Assembly: GCA_958496175.1 (NCBI GenBank)
Contig: OY292275.1
Location: forward strand, 14,880,001-14,944,000
Reading direction: 5' to 3'
Length of the DNA stretch: 64,000 bases
From: Sisyra terminalis
Taxonomy: Eukaryota > Arthropoda > Insecta > Neuroptera > Sisyridae
A program made the position numbers and the translations under genes. Shown piece after piece: positions 12,124 through 23,441 of this stretch. Position 1 is the first letter of the stretch; each line of letters opens with the position of its first letter. Below the pieces are notes generated by a model. It did no database searches and had not been told where the DNA came from. It worked only from the letters and a program-made list of their open reading frames with translations.

Positions 12124-12779
12124 TTAGTAATAACGTGGATGAACAGGTGGATACGATGGAGCTGGGCACGGCACATTGCAATAATTGTCACTCGAACATA
12201 CCAAATTTGAATAGCATGGATTGAAATAGTCACAAAATTGTCCAATATCTATCAATAAATAAAAATTAGTTTACTTCTAAAATTAAACCCTTAATTGTAC
12301 CTCTAAGGCTGACACAAACGCTACAGCAAGTATTAATTCCGTCAGCCGGTTGTAAATAAGTCCCACATTTGCAACTGGCTGATTTACAGGTTACCGTTGA
12401 ACAGTCTAATCGAGGGCCTTAAAAAATATTAAAAAAAAATAGATTTCTTTTTACATAAATGAAATGTCGGTATCACCATAAGGAATGCAAGTGGCGCAAT
12501 TGTCTTTAATTCCATCAGCAGGTTGAAGAACATATCCTGGAGGACAGTGATCTACTGTACATACTTTTGAATTGCAATCGTAACGTAAAGGAGATACAGC
12601 ATACAGGTCTTCATAGTCATAGTCATAGTCATAATCATCAACTATTCAAGAAAACTTTATCATTCAATATTCTCTATTAAACATACTAATTAAAAATACT
12701 TACATGGAAACACAAAATATGATTTAGTTCCAACCAACAAGCATGAAATCAAAATTGATCCAACTATAAAATTATTCAT
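12124..12779 (-). CDS. Secreted cysteine-rich protein 2, complete (160 aa)
   Basis: Four exons on minus: 12704-12779, 12477-12641, 12301-12417, 12124-12248, all phase-1 introns, giving 160 residues. The start ATG opens a signal peptide (MNNFIVGSILISCLLVGTKS). An acidic-aromatic Asp-Tyr repeat follows (DYDYDYDYED), then module 1 (CNSKVC ... CPPGY ... NCATC), module 2 (CSTVTC ... TCCSVC) and a C-terminal cysteine set (FCDYFNPCYSNLVC). Exon order, phases, and the exact 117-nt length of the middle exon match the convergent gene at 9944-10603, so the two are paralogs. Unlike its paralog, the last exon lacks the final CC-x2-C module and ends in a Pro/Tyr-rich tail (PAPSYPPVHPRYY). Its donor after exon 2 (GTGATA) is weak. 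AATAAA at 12067-12072 could serve polyadenylation. Likely extracellular; function unknown. Confidence 0.8.
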
Positions 12780-12799
12780 TTTATCGTTTAATCTATTTT

Positions 12800-13720
12800 T
12801 AAATGTTGAAAATTTACTGTTTTATTGTTGTTTAACAAGAGTTTATATAGGTACCTGAGGAAATATAATTTCTACTTAGTGGCCGTAAATATATACCTAT
12901 GTATTGTTCCATCCATATAATCTTAAATTAACGTTAAATAATCAATATTTTCTTCGTTTTTTAAAATAAAACAACTCAATAAAGCGACAATGCCAATATT
13001 TAATTACATCAATAAATCGATGAAGGTTTAACAACCGTTCATTTTTCAATAATTAATACTTCAATACCTTTGCTTCTTTCTTCACGTATCAATAAAATGT
13101 TATAAAAAATTAATCTCACTGCTATTTTCTTTAATTTCCTTAACAAACCACCGTCTGTTATACGAAGTACCTATACATCTCTCGCATGCAAAGACAAATT
13201 TAAAACTGTATGGACTGTAAGTTACATCGATGTTGGAAGTCAGGTTTTCTAAGAAAAAGAATAAGTCCACAAAAAAGGGTACTTATCAATTCGATACATC
13301 GAATATTAATGAATTGATATTTCAATTTTATCATGATTGAAAGAATGATCAAATTTCATAACTGTAGAGTTTTGTTGATTAAATGAGTGTATGGCTGAGG
13401 AACCTGTAGACTGCAGCCAGTATTGGATTTACACAAGGGACATTAAAAGTTAATACCCAAAGTAGCGAATTTACAGGGACAGTAATAATCAAGACTTCAG
13501 AAAAAAACTTTATGTAATTAAAAATGCTTCAAAAAGTGTGATCGTGACTAACTTATTCAAAAATAAAAATATTTAAACAATATTACCTCGTCACTAATAT
13601 TATGTTATGTAAAAGAATTTGGAAAATTTAAACTTTGGTTTTCTGGAAAATAAGTAAAATTCAATTGTAGTAGAAATAAAAAAGAGTAATGTGAAATTTT
13701 CATGTATTTCCTTTAGTATT
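12800..13720. other. Upstream region of cysteine-rich gene 2
   Basis: AT-rich with no recognisable exon. It should contain the promoter of the minus-strand gene starting at 12779. A TATA-like stretch (TTATATAG on + at about 12842) lies about 60 bp upstream of the start codon, but on the minus strand it reads CTATATAA, a plausible TATA box. Confidence 0.4.
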
Positions 13721-13728
13721 TTCTAAAT

Positions 13729-13916
13729 CAGTATTTCCCAAACTATGGTAGGCGATTCGCCTATGTACAAGATATGAATAAAAAACATAAAATGATAGGT
13801 TTGATATTTACGGAATATTTACGACCTTTTTTTTTCTAAGACAGCTAAGAATTGGGTCCCAAGATTGGAAGTTTTTGTTAGACGGTTCGAAGCCCAGTCA
13901 ACTTTGGGAACCGCTA
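13729..13916. mobile_element. hAT-like MITE, 188 bp
   Basis: Left end CAGTATTTCCCAAACT, right end reversed TAGCGGTTCCCAAAGTT, an imperfect inverted repeat of hAT style. Flanking octamers TTCTAAAT and TTCTAAGC match at 6 of 8 positions. No coding sequence. Confidence 0.6.
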
Positions 13917-13924
13917 TTCTAAGC

Positions 13925-16900
13925 TATTCATTTGGAAATTTAACACAGTATTATTTCATATTATTTTGACATTATGTAATTAAAAAAATAACTAATTTAC
14001 ATAACATTCCTTACATGATTAATCAAATTGCAGTTTGAGAAAACTTTCTGGTTCAATAAATAATTTGTTTTTATTAACCCTAGAATCGCTAAAGATCTTT
14101 GTTGCTATAAAACGACGGTAAATAACAATTAAAAAAATATTTTGTTTATACTCTATAGTTTCCTTTTTATAAACTATGTTTTTATAACATAAAAATTCTA
14201 TTTAGTTACATTTTTAGGTATATATTTTAAAAACAATGAAAACTATTGCATTTCAACAGACATCTTTTCCCAATATATACAGGAGCTTTCTAAGAGGTCT
14301 TTCAAGAATATGGGAAGGAAATTAACAAGAATCATGGTGTCATATTTTACTTCTTTAGAAGTTGATGTAACGAAGAACAGAAGTGTATGTATTTTTCCTT
14401 ATTAGATGTCCTTAAAAAGAGTAGATGCCTCAATCATTTAATTTACGAATTACTACAGGGGCCGCCTAAGCTGCAAAAAATATTTGGTTACAATATGTAC
14501 AGAGTCCCATAAAGGTTTTGTTTATACTATGGGCTTCTTATACCAAAAAAATATAAGAAATCCAGGTGTAAATTATACAACTTCAGCAAAAAAACGTATT
14601 GGATTTTTAGCGTTATTCATATACCAATTTTGGAATCTGGGAAGAGATATGTACAATTGTATATATGAAAGCCTATACTTGAAAAAAGAGTTATGTATTC
14701 GAATTATATTTGGCCTACTAAAGTTGGCTTTGCCCAAAATGGACATAATGTAAATAAGAAGCTGTTACAGATTTTAATTTTTTTAAACTTTCATTACCTC
14801 CGAAATATTTTTAAAAATTCTTGCTTATATATGTATGCCATACTCGGATGAACTTCCTGACTCTATTGTGAACTTTTTCACCTTTCTACTATCCAAAATC
14901 CTTCAATAGTCATCCATGAAAATTTTGTCAACCAAATTCGACATTGCACAAAAAACGGACTTTAACCAGAACATCTATTTACGAACGGGGTGGTTTGAAA
15001 TAAAGCTTTGGATGAAATTTCGATTATTTACGTTACGAAGAATCTTTATGGGATAAAAGTGATATATAATCGAGAAATGGAAGTCCATTATTTGAAATTA
15101 AAATAGAATTAAAAAATAATAAAGACGATATGTTCTGTGTAAAGATTTAATATATAATTAATATACAAAAATTAATACAATACAGTCCTTAAAATAGGTA
15201 TATAATATGTATACAATGCGCTATAGATAATTAAAAATTATGGCTATCAATAAATAACACGTTTTACATAAATAATTGCATATGTAAACGAAAAGAATGA
15301 ATCATATTTTTGTATAAAGTATAAATATATACAAGAAATTTTATTTATAAAAAATTAATTCTTTAATAAAAAAAATAAACAAACATAAAATGGAAACAAT
15401 TAAATGATATCAAAAAAATTTGTACAAAATCTATAAAAATTTTATCGATATCAACTTTTCGAGTATAATTACATTAGAGAAAATTATAAATAATCTTTTC
15501 AAGTCAAGTATGCAGCTCAATATTTGGTATAATTTGAACTATTTTCTCATCATAAATGAGATTTTTATTGACTATTATCATACGTTATAAATATAATTAA
15601 CATGAATCATTGCTTATATACCATCATTTAATATACAAACATTTCCTCTATCCCTTTGAAATTAAAAACTTGATTTGGCAACAAAAAATACCGTTTTTCC
15701 ACCATTTTCTGACTTAAATAAATTAGTTCTATAAACAATATATTTTATTAAATAGTGTCTATAAATAAGTTTCAGATAGCTTTTTTATACCTAACTTGCT
15801 CCAGTCTTATAAATAATTCATTTAACGCCTCTCTCTTTACATTAAAATACAAAATGACGTTAAAAAGCAATCGTAACGGTACCATACAATTGTCTTTGAA
15901 AATTTCATTTCTACAATTCATTTGATATTAAAAGCATAAAAATCGCACATCCTCAATTCATTTTTTTACATTTTTCTACGAGCAATTTATTTACAATTTT
16001 TTCATTATATTTATATTAGGACGGTTATTTAATGACCAAACACGCAAATATGCTGCAAAATAATATCAAAAAGTTATTTGTATTTTGTTGTGATGTTCAT
16101 ATCATCATATTTTGTTTGAGTATTGTTATAAATGCAACTACTTTCTTATGGATAATACAAAACTTTAAAAATTATAGCACGAATTACACATTTTACATTT
16201 ACATCTCTTATGTTGTAAAAAAATGACTGGAATATAATTAAAGGTACTTAAAAATTGAATTGAAAAACAAATAATTTTTATTTATATTAAAAACCAAAAA
16301 TATAAACTTTGTATTAATCGATAAAATAATTTAACTAATTAAGCTTGGTCCACGAATTTTGCTTCAAAATACTTAAAAATAATGCGTATTAACAAATAAC
16401 TGGTTTCATATAGAAATAAAATAAAATTAATGAGAACTTAACGATAAATTATTTGAAGGGTAAACTAGAAAACTATAGGTACACGAATTATTTGAGTTAT
16501 AGCTTATGCTTATATCGCTGCAAATTTAATGAGTTTTGAAACCATATATAGATTATATAAAACGGTTGGTAAAAACCATATTTTTAATTAACGAAATATT
16601 GATTTTGTAAAAATAAATTACTATAACAGTATATAGGGTAGCTGGCAGTTTTCAAAGCGTGAGTAATTTATGAAGAACTAAATTTTAAATTAAATATTAT
16701 CAAAACCCAATTCAAATTTTTCATCAAAAACCCCTTAACAATCATACCGTTTGACAAAATTTCTAATTTATTGATTCATATCTTTCATTTCACACAAAAA
16801 ATTTAAACTTCACTGACCTAGTTTTATGTTCTGTTTTGTCATGCAATCAAAAACATCATGAAATCGTTGTTTCTCGAACATACTTTATAATGTCAGCATT

Positions 16901-16958
16901 TGTGACCGCCTTAATTTCAATGATTTCTTCTACTAATGAGAAATTCATGTACTGGATG
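13925..16958. other. Long AT-rich intergenic stretch
   Basis: No supported gene. A piece near 14088-14130 matches the body of the SINE candidate at 8605-8820. Open frames at 14484-14753 and 16032-16226 lack family motifs and look random. Confidence 0.5.
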
Positions 16959-16966
16959 ATCTAAAC

Positions 16967-17169
16967 CAGAATTTCTCAGCATGTGGTACACGCTCCACAG
17001 GGGGGGGAGGTAACACAAGAGGCGATTTTCAAAAATATATTTGCTTAGAATTTGAGCTAACCATAAGCACCTCTCAGGAGTTATTTAAAATTAAGTGCAC
17101 ATTAAGAGGATGTAGGAATTTGGGAGTTTTACTTAGGGCACCGCTTAAACAAAAGTTTTGGAACCAGTG
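16967..17169. mobile_element. hAT-like MITE, 203 bp
   Basis: Starts CAGAATTTCTCAGC and ends TTTTGGAACCAGTG, the CAG...CTG-type ends of hAT elements. Flanking octamers ATCTAAAC and GTCTAAAC match at 7 of 8 bases. An eight-G run lies near the left end. No coding sequence. Confidence 0.7.
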
Positions 17170-17177
17170 GTCTAAAC

Positions 17178-17621
17178 TCGAAGCTTTTACCACAATTTAT
17201 GTTAAAATCGCACCAACGTGTTTAAAATAAACATTTTCGTATATCTTGTGAGATTTGTAACAGTTTTTATTAAAAGCATTTACTCTTTTTTAAAAGATCA
17301 CTTGAAAAGTATCAAACAAAAATAAATAGAAACGATTTTGTAGCAAAACTCGTTTAGTAATCTTATTTTCCAAAGAAAACAGATTAGGTAGGAACTGGCA
17401 CAGAATAATAAGTAGATTCAAGATAAATATACGATTAAAATTTTTTAGCAAGATTTTTCATTACAGAATTTCGTAAAAAACTTACCTTATACTCAGATTA
17501 TTTTACTTCAACGAAAGAGCTTTGTCGTTGGGAATAATTGAACCATGCAAATTCAACGACAGTCAAACGTATATTGCCAATAGTAATCAATAGATTTGAA
17601 AGTTAAATCGTTTAAGACGAA
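17178..17621. other. Spacer between two hAT-like elements
   Basis: AT-rich, nothing recognised. Confidence 0.5.
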
Positions 17622-17629
17622 TTTTAAAA

Positions 17630-17732
17630 CAGGGGTTCTCAACCAAATTTCACATCCCATAACTTGTCTCATCAAAAACAGGAATGTTATTTCAAGTTAA
17701 TCAACCATTACATCTTTTATTAAGAACCCCTA
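17630..17732. mobile_element. hAT-like MITE, 103 bp, with perfect 8-bp TSD
   Basis: Left end CAGGGGTTCTCAACC, right end TTAAGAACCCCTA, inverted repeats typical of hAT. It is flanked on both sides by the perfect octamer TTTTAAAA (17622-17629 and 17733-17740). It lies 173 bp downstream of the EXT1 stop codon and contains the nearest canonical poly(A) signal for that gene. Confidence 0.85.
17716..17721 (-). terminator. Candidate poly(A) signal of EXT1, inside the hAT MITE
   Basis: AATAAA on the minus strand, 184 nt past the EXT1 stop. No other AATAAA or ATTAAA on that strand was seen between the stop and this position. Confidence 0.5.
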
Positions 17733-17904
17733 TTTTAAAACATATTCTTTGATGGCACCATTTTACATTTTTGACGGCAAGATTTTTTGGTAAGCGTTTT
17801 AGAAGTTGAAAAACGAATAAAATACGCTCGTCAAAATAGAGGTAAAAAGATTTGGAATTTTATCCAAATTGCTAAATAGATCAAAATACAGACTAATCAG
17901 TAGC

Positions 17905-20165
17905 TCAACTTCCAACTAGCTCGATTTGTCGATATTTTTTACGTAAGTTTGATACCGAATCTTTAAAAAGGACAGGATCAAGACGGAGATTTGATCGCAA
18001 AAGCGGCATGTATCCAAAAACGGCGGCAAATGTATTCAAACACGTTTGTCTTTGAACAAAGTGGTCTGGATCATTCCATGGAGATCTAAACAAAAATAAA
18101 CGTTAATATTTGAAAATCGATTCAAATAAAGCAACTGTTACCTAATGCCTGAAGATTGTTGCTCTTTGTATTGCTTTCGTTGTGTAACTTTAATTGGAGG
18201 TCGTCTTGTTACGTGGCTGACTAGGAAGTTCATTAGAATGTCTTCGCAATTTTGACTTTGTTCGACGGTTTTATGTAAAAGAGGATTTAACCAGTCGGTG
18301 TATAAAACGTTGTAATAACGATGATAAAATGCTGCACCAGTTAGAACGATCGAATAATCGTTGGTCCACTTCGACGTGTAGCCCCACGAGCTTTTTGAAT
18401 CGTCCCAATAATGTGATCGAGCGGGATAGCCAACGATACGATCCGGAAACTCTCGCCAAACATTAAAAGCAAAGTCTACCTCGTCTGTGCTTAACAGTGA
18501 GTCTTCATCAAGCGAAAGAACAGCTGCAGTTTGGATAAGTGGATGTGGGTAAAAGCGTTGCGAAATACTCGCTGTGGAAGCACTTTCACGATTACCGCCC
18601 GTTTTTGGAACTGAGTGTAAAATGTTCACGGGGACGTGTGAGGAAATCGGCAGCCATCTACTCTGAGGCGGTGATTTTTCACTTAACCAAACGATAATCA
18701 ATCGTGCTAAATATTTACTTTTCGATACGTTACGAACTAGCCGATAAAGTGACGACGTCTGTGTAACGGGCATTCCTAATTGACAGTAAATTACACAAGT
18801 GAATTTTTCCCCAGGATTAGCGGCGATTTCAAAAAAAGGATATTGACTCCACGAATCAGAAAACTGAGGCAGTGTTAGCAGAGCACCTGGACTAGAATTC
18901 CAAACGAGGCCATCGCGGATTTTTTGGCCTGGGATACGTTCTCGAATTATTTCAAGTGTAGTAAAGATAATCTTTTCGATTGAGGAAAAATAACGGTCCC
19001 AAAGCACTTGAGTTTGTTGACGCATTGCTAATATTTCACTTGAACTAATCGAACGCACAATATCGGGAACTTGAAGAAGGAGCCGCTCATCTGCCCACAC
19101 TATCGCCTTATTCCAGTCTACTACTTGTGAAAACGGTAATGTCCAATCATTCGATAAAATAACAGGAATACAACCGGCCTGTAAGGCTTCAAGAAAACGA
19201 AACGAACCTAAACGTCGTCCTCGAGGAACGAGGCAAAAGGTGCTGTTTTGCAGTAAGACCTCATAGTCAAACCGATCGTATTCCATATTATCTTCATCAC
19301 AACGCTCGTCTTTTAAATCTTTCCAATTTTTCCCATGTCGACAAGTTGTTACCATTATTAAGTCTTTATCGTTATGCAGATGGAATAACGCGTTTCGGGT
19401 TTCAGATCCAATTCCATGTACATAGCGTTTCCCTTTAAATGCCAACAAATATTTTTTGTCCAAAGGAAATTTTTGGCTGCTCACAAATCCTGGTTCACCA
19501 CCTTTTTCGGGATGTTTTTTGTGAAACAGCGGAATACTGACGTCGAAGCCAGCTCGAAACTTGTGATTTGAAATGCTAGCTTTGGCTAAAATTGCTACAC
19601 CGGGGTCAAAGCCCAGACTGTCTTCGGCGTAATCAGGCCACGTTCCTGAATATAAATTAAATATCACATGATTTAAGCCGTTGTTCCATAGTGAAAGACG
19701 TTGAATTCGTGCCGGCATATTCCGAACATAGTCTGTCGAAAGAGGATCGCGGTCTAAGGTGTCGATTGCCAAGACGAATAGGCATGCTTGACTTGGATCT
19801 GTTGTCAAATAACGCGACTCAAGTAGAACACTAAGAATTTTTTGATATGATGGACTAATTACCGGCCCGGATACACCGTCTGTCGTTTCAATAGGATAAA
19901 CGTACACTTTAAAATCATCACGACTACATCGATTATAGTCAAAACACGTTTCCATGCGACAATTCTTACTATTTTCACTAGACGGATTTTCTCGCTGAAA
20001 TGCCCAATCTGCAACGTCCTCGTCCAGATCTAGGTCTATATATTCGGATAAACTTTGTGACGACAATGAGGAAACTTCACTTTTCAACCGATAACCACCG
20101 AAATAGCAAAAAACAAGAAAAGCACATGAAAGAAACACTAACAAATATCGTTTCTTTGCTTGCAT
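17905..20165 (-). CDS. ttv: Exostosin-1 (EXT1 / tout-velu), heparan sulfate co-polymerase
   Basis: Golgi type II glycosyltransferase that, with EXT2, elongates heparan sulfate by adding GlcA and GlcNAc. Two exons: 18142-20165 and 17905-18085, split by a 56-nt intron in an Arg codon (AG|A). The product is 734 residues, close to the usual 730-760. An N-terminal membrane anchor lies at residues about 7-25 ([19 protein letters not shown]). A GT47 exostosin domain follows (about 80-400, with [43 protein letters not shown]). A C-terminal GT64 domain carries the acidic metal-binding motif LDED near residue 550, then [44 protein letters not shown] and [13 protein letters not shown]. Exon 2 encodes the conserved end ([35 protein letters not shown]). 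In flies ttv is required for Hedgehog spread. The divergent ORF at 20262 starts 96 bp away, suggesting a shared promoter. Confidence 0.97.
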
Positions 20166-20261
20166 TTTCTTAAAGTCATTCAGTCTGATATTGAGGAAAT
20201 TGAATTACTTTACTATATATACTACGTTTAAACTACATAATGGCATGAAAATTGAGTCTAA
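20166..20261. promoter_or_regulatory. Putative bidirectional promoter between EXT1 and the small plus-strand ORF
   Basis: Only 96 bp separate the two divergent start codons. The interval includes TACTATATATACTACG at about 20211-20226, which could act as an AT-rich core promoter. A promoter role is inferred from spacing alone, and 5' UTRs could extend into either coding region. Confidence 0.35.
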
Positions 20262-20600
20262 ATGGCAACGGCGACGATCTCCACAGAGGAACATCGCCAA
20301 AATTTACGTTTTGACATTGACATTTCGTCAAATATAAAACTTGGTACTCTAGTGAAAAGTTTGTCAGATTTTTTCGACAGTGCGCATAAAAAGAGCGCAC
20401 GCCCCTTATTGAATCACCAAAGATATATGAGCGCAAAACGACGTAAATCTACATTGCGACCACGTATACCGTATGAAAAACGACGATTGAATACACTTCG
20501 TTTGAAATTTAAATTTCAATTGAAGGATGAAAATGATAAAATAAAATTAATTTTATTTTCCAATCGCAAAAAATTGCTGCCTTCAACAGATTTTACGTAA
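20262..20600 (+). CDS. Hypothetical basic protein, 112 aa
   Basis: Single open frame from MATATISTEEHRQNLR to a TAA at 20598-20600. It is basic, with Lys/Arg-rich patches (AHKKSARP, SAKRRKSTLRPRIPYEKRRL), and has no signal peptide or membrane segment. It was not recognised as a known family. Support for a real gene: it fills the space just upstream of EXT1 in divergent orientation, its composition is less AT-biased than chance frames nearby, and it has a plausible start context (AAATGG). Basic character would suit a nuclear or nucleolar protein, but this is inference. It could also be an unspliced part of a longer gene or a chance frame. Confidence 0.45.
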   Translation: MATATISTEEHRQNLRFDIDISSNIKLGTLVKSLSDFFDSAHKKSARPLLNHQRYMSAKRRKSTLRPRIPYEKRRLNTLRLKFKFQLKDENDKIKLILFSNRKKLLPSTDFT

Positions 20601-21325
20601 TCAAATATAAAGTTCAATCATGTTTAATGATATACCAGATTTTGTAATAAGATGAATCAACATAAATCAAAGATTGAGCCAATTGAACCCATAATGAATT
20701 GATTTTAGTTCAATATAATATAGCGAATATATAAATTATTAATCAATCATAGTTCTCGTTTAAACCAAGTTTAAACATTACAACTTCATTTTTTTAAATT
20801 GAAAAAAATTGATTAAGATTTCTAAATATTTATCAAAGTCTAAAGATTAATATAAATAATATGTTACAATCGCTATAATCAAGTTTCTGTAAGTTTCAAA
20901 TTAATTTATAGAAACAAAAAATATATAAATTGACCCGTTACGTTGAATGAAACTGTATGAGAAAAAGTTTATGCAGTTTAAAACCACAAAAATAATTCAT
21001 AAAAAATTAAGAAAAAATTAAGAAAATTCCGATTAAGAAATTGTTGGTAACATTGAAATTAGAATAGTTTTGTAAAAATTGATTACAACGCTGAATTTTA
21101 TTCAATTTTAATAAAATTTAAGCTGATTTATCTTATTGAAGAATCTATAAAATAATCTAAAAATTTAAGTAGTCAGCAAGATAAAACAATGATAAAATAA
21201 TTATTGCTTGCTTGGCATATTTCATAATCTATAACTCAGTACCCTCAACATTCCCTAAGACATTCCCGGGTCAATAATTCAAGTTAATTTTTTTCGAAAA
21301 GAATATTCAACATCAAGCATTAAAA
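20601..21325. other. Spacer upstream of selenoprotein M
   Basis: Very AT-rich with no gene signal. It should contain the 3' UTR of the small ORF and the promoter of the gene starting at 21326. Confidence 0.5.
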
Positions 21326-21731
21326 ATGAAATACATAATTTGCATTGCATTATTTTCCTTGATCGTGGCTAAAAGTTATCAAGAAGAATATCAAAATGCT
21401 CATTCAGCTCGAATTGAGGTTAGTTGAGAATGATTTTGAAAAATGTATATTTAAAAGCAAAAATAATATATTTTAGAGCTGTCGTGGATGCAGTTTGAAT
21501 AGACTTCCTGAAGTTAAAGCCTTCATTTTCGAAGATGTACCTCAGTATGAAGGCGTTGAGTTCAAGCCAATTCAAGGTGCACAACCAATTATTCGATTTT
21601 TCACTAAAGACGAAAAAGAAATCGAAATGATGAACTTGTCGTCTTTTAACCGACACCAATTGAATAAAATGCTTGAAGAGCACGGTTTCAAAAAGAAGCC
21701 GAAGGAAACACAAGATAAAAAAGAACTTTAA
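21326..21731 (+). CDS. Selenoprotein M homolog, cysteine form (115 aa)
   Basis: ER-lumen thioredoxin-like redox protein. Two exons, 21326-21418 and 21477-21731, joined in phase 0 across a 58-nt intron. A signal peptide covers about residues 1-15 (MKYIICIALFSLIVA). The redox motif is C33-R-G-C36 followed by SLNRLPEVKAFIFEDVPQYEGVEFK. Vertebrate SelM has CGGU with selenocysteine at the last position; here it is Cys. The C-terminus KKEL is a KDEL-type ER retrieval signal. The family's acidic or hydrophobic C-terminal extension is shortened. Since no in-frame TGA is used, no SECIS element is needed. A poly(A) signal AATAAA lies about 20 nt past the stop. The nearby ER ubiquitin ligase gene is probably coincidental. 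Confidence 0.93.
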
Positions 21732-21779
21732 TGGACTTAAACTATAAAGCATTAATAAACTCAATTACAAAAGACTCGT

Positions 21780-23381
21780 TTTTTATTTGATCCTAATCGT
21801 TTGTAAAGTGTTTAAAGCACACGAAATGTGTCGTAAATCACTCTTTGAAGGGACAAGAAAAAATTATTCGTATAAATTCTAATACTGTTTTTTTTTTGTA
21901 CACGTTGTACATACTTCTTATCTTACATATATCTCGTATCGCTGATATTTGCAAAGAAGCAATATACGTTATAATTTTGATAATTTGTTTATTGCCGCAT
22001 TAAATAAGCTTATTTTTTCAAATCGTTACCGTCTGTACTTGTAAGACATACTGTGCTATAAGTAACAACCACACGAATCACTTCTTGTCTCCGTTGTTCA
22101 CTGCTTAGATTGTTGCACTATAAAATTAACAATATTAAAATATAATGCACAGTTTAGTTTCCGAATAAATCAATCAAAGTCATAATGGTCGATTTATTCA
22201 CGAATAAAATTAAATACTAAGTAGAAAACGCAACGTTTTTAAAGAGACTTGAGCCGAAATTTCGAGCACCTGTAGTTTTTAGAATTAAATTAAGAAAGAA
22301 TAGGGTCCATAAACAATTAAAAGTTCAACTGTTTTTAATGAATAATATTCACTTTAATTTTTGGCCAAATTTCCGGCTAATTTTTGTAATAAAAACAGTA
22401 AAAATAAGCGAGGAACTAAAACACAAATTAGATTTCAAAAACTTTCGTGCTATTCTACTCACTTAGAAATAAATTAGAATACTCTTTTCATGTGTTGGCA
22501 AAATATATTATTAGTACTTCAAATTGTAAATGATTACTTCTACTAATAAGAAAAAGTTCACTAAATAACTTAGTTATAAAATTAAAACTTATAAACTCGT
22601 TTTATTTAATAATCCTTTAACCTTGATTACAAATATTCGTACATAAATAATATATTTCTACAATATTATAACGACTTCTGAAATCTAATAGAAAGAAATA
22701 TTGTTACTTAAGATATACTTTATTCTAATAGTTTATACAGATAAATGACATTTCCACTTTACCAATTAATTCTTATAATGTACATCTAGCAATTATCGAT
22801 GCGATTTTCGGGAATGTAATTCTGCCTGCGACCAATTTCTGTTTTCTTATTTACAAATAAATTTACAATTCCCAAATTAGTAAGTGTGTTTTTGTTCATT
22901 ATTATATACATAAATTTAAAAAAAAATGTGTTTTGCATATTATGCGTAATTTCTACTAAACCAGTTATATGAAATTAAATCAATTTCATTTATTTGAATC
23001 AAAAAAACAATGAATTGTGGAGTAACAATTAGCTCCATCACAGCCGGGTAGCGTTGAAGAAAAATAATTTCATATAATTGATTTAATTGTTGAAATAATT
23101 TTTAACTTTTAAAGTTAAAATAAATTGACTAGAAATGCGTCAATTAACACTTCTCGAAATTTAACAAACAAAAAACCATCCGTAATCGTTTTGCCATTAC
23201 ACTATTTTATAAGAAATCACATCACTTAAAGTAATATATTATAATAACATAATTGCTATTTATGCTTTCTCTTTCAAATAATATACGGGTCAACAATGTT
23301 AAAATATTTTTTGTATTTTTTTTACATTTTATAAAATTGTATTAATGATGTGAATTATTCATAATATTGTGATTCATTATA
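21780..23381. other. Intergenic stretch between SelM and RNF185 3' ends
   Basis: The two genes converge here. It contains a decayed MITE copy (22140-22262) and otherwise AT-rich sequence without recognised features. A minus-strand AATAAA at 23382-23387 is the likely poly(A) signal of the RING gene. Confidence 0.5.
22140..22262. repeat. Decayed copy of the AACGTTGC MITE family
   Basis: The central block (GAATAAATCAATC ... CATAATGGTCGATTTATTCACGAAT) and the right arm (AGTAGAAAACGCAACGTTTT) match copies at 46684-46922 and 56805-57010. The left arm is badly degraded. Confidence 0.5.
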
Positions 23382-23441
23382 TTTATTTACTTGTTGATTG
23401 AATTTCCACTTACACGATAAGAAAATTAACGCTTCAGATTA

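Noticed and set aside
12613..12640. TCATAG microsatellite
   Set aside because: It is in coding sequence and encodes the Asp-Tyr repeat of cysteine-rich protein 2.
14484..14753. 89-codon plus frame
   Set aside because: Begins at a non-ATG codon, no family motif, AT-driven composition, no splice context.
21420..21764. Minus-strand 114-codon frame
   Set aside because: Antisense shadow of selenoprotein M exon 2; hydrophobic text with no family motif.
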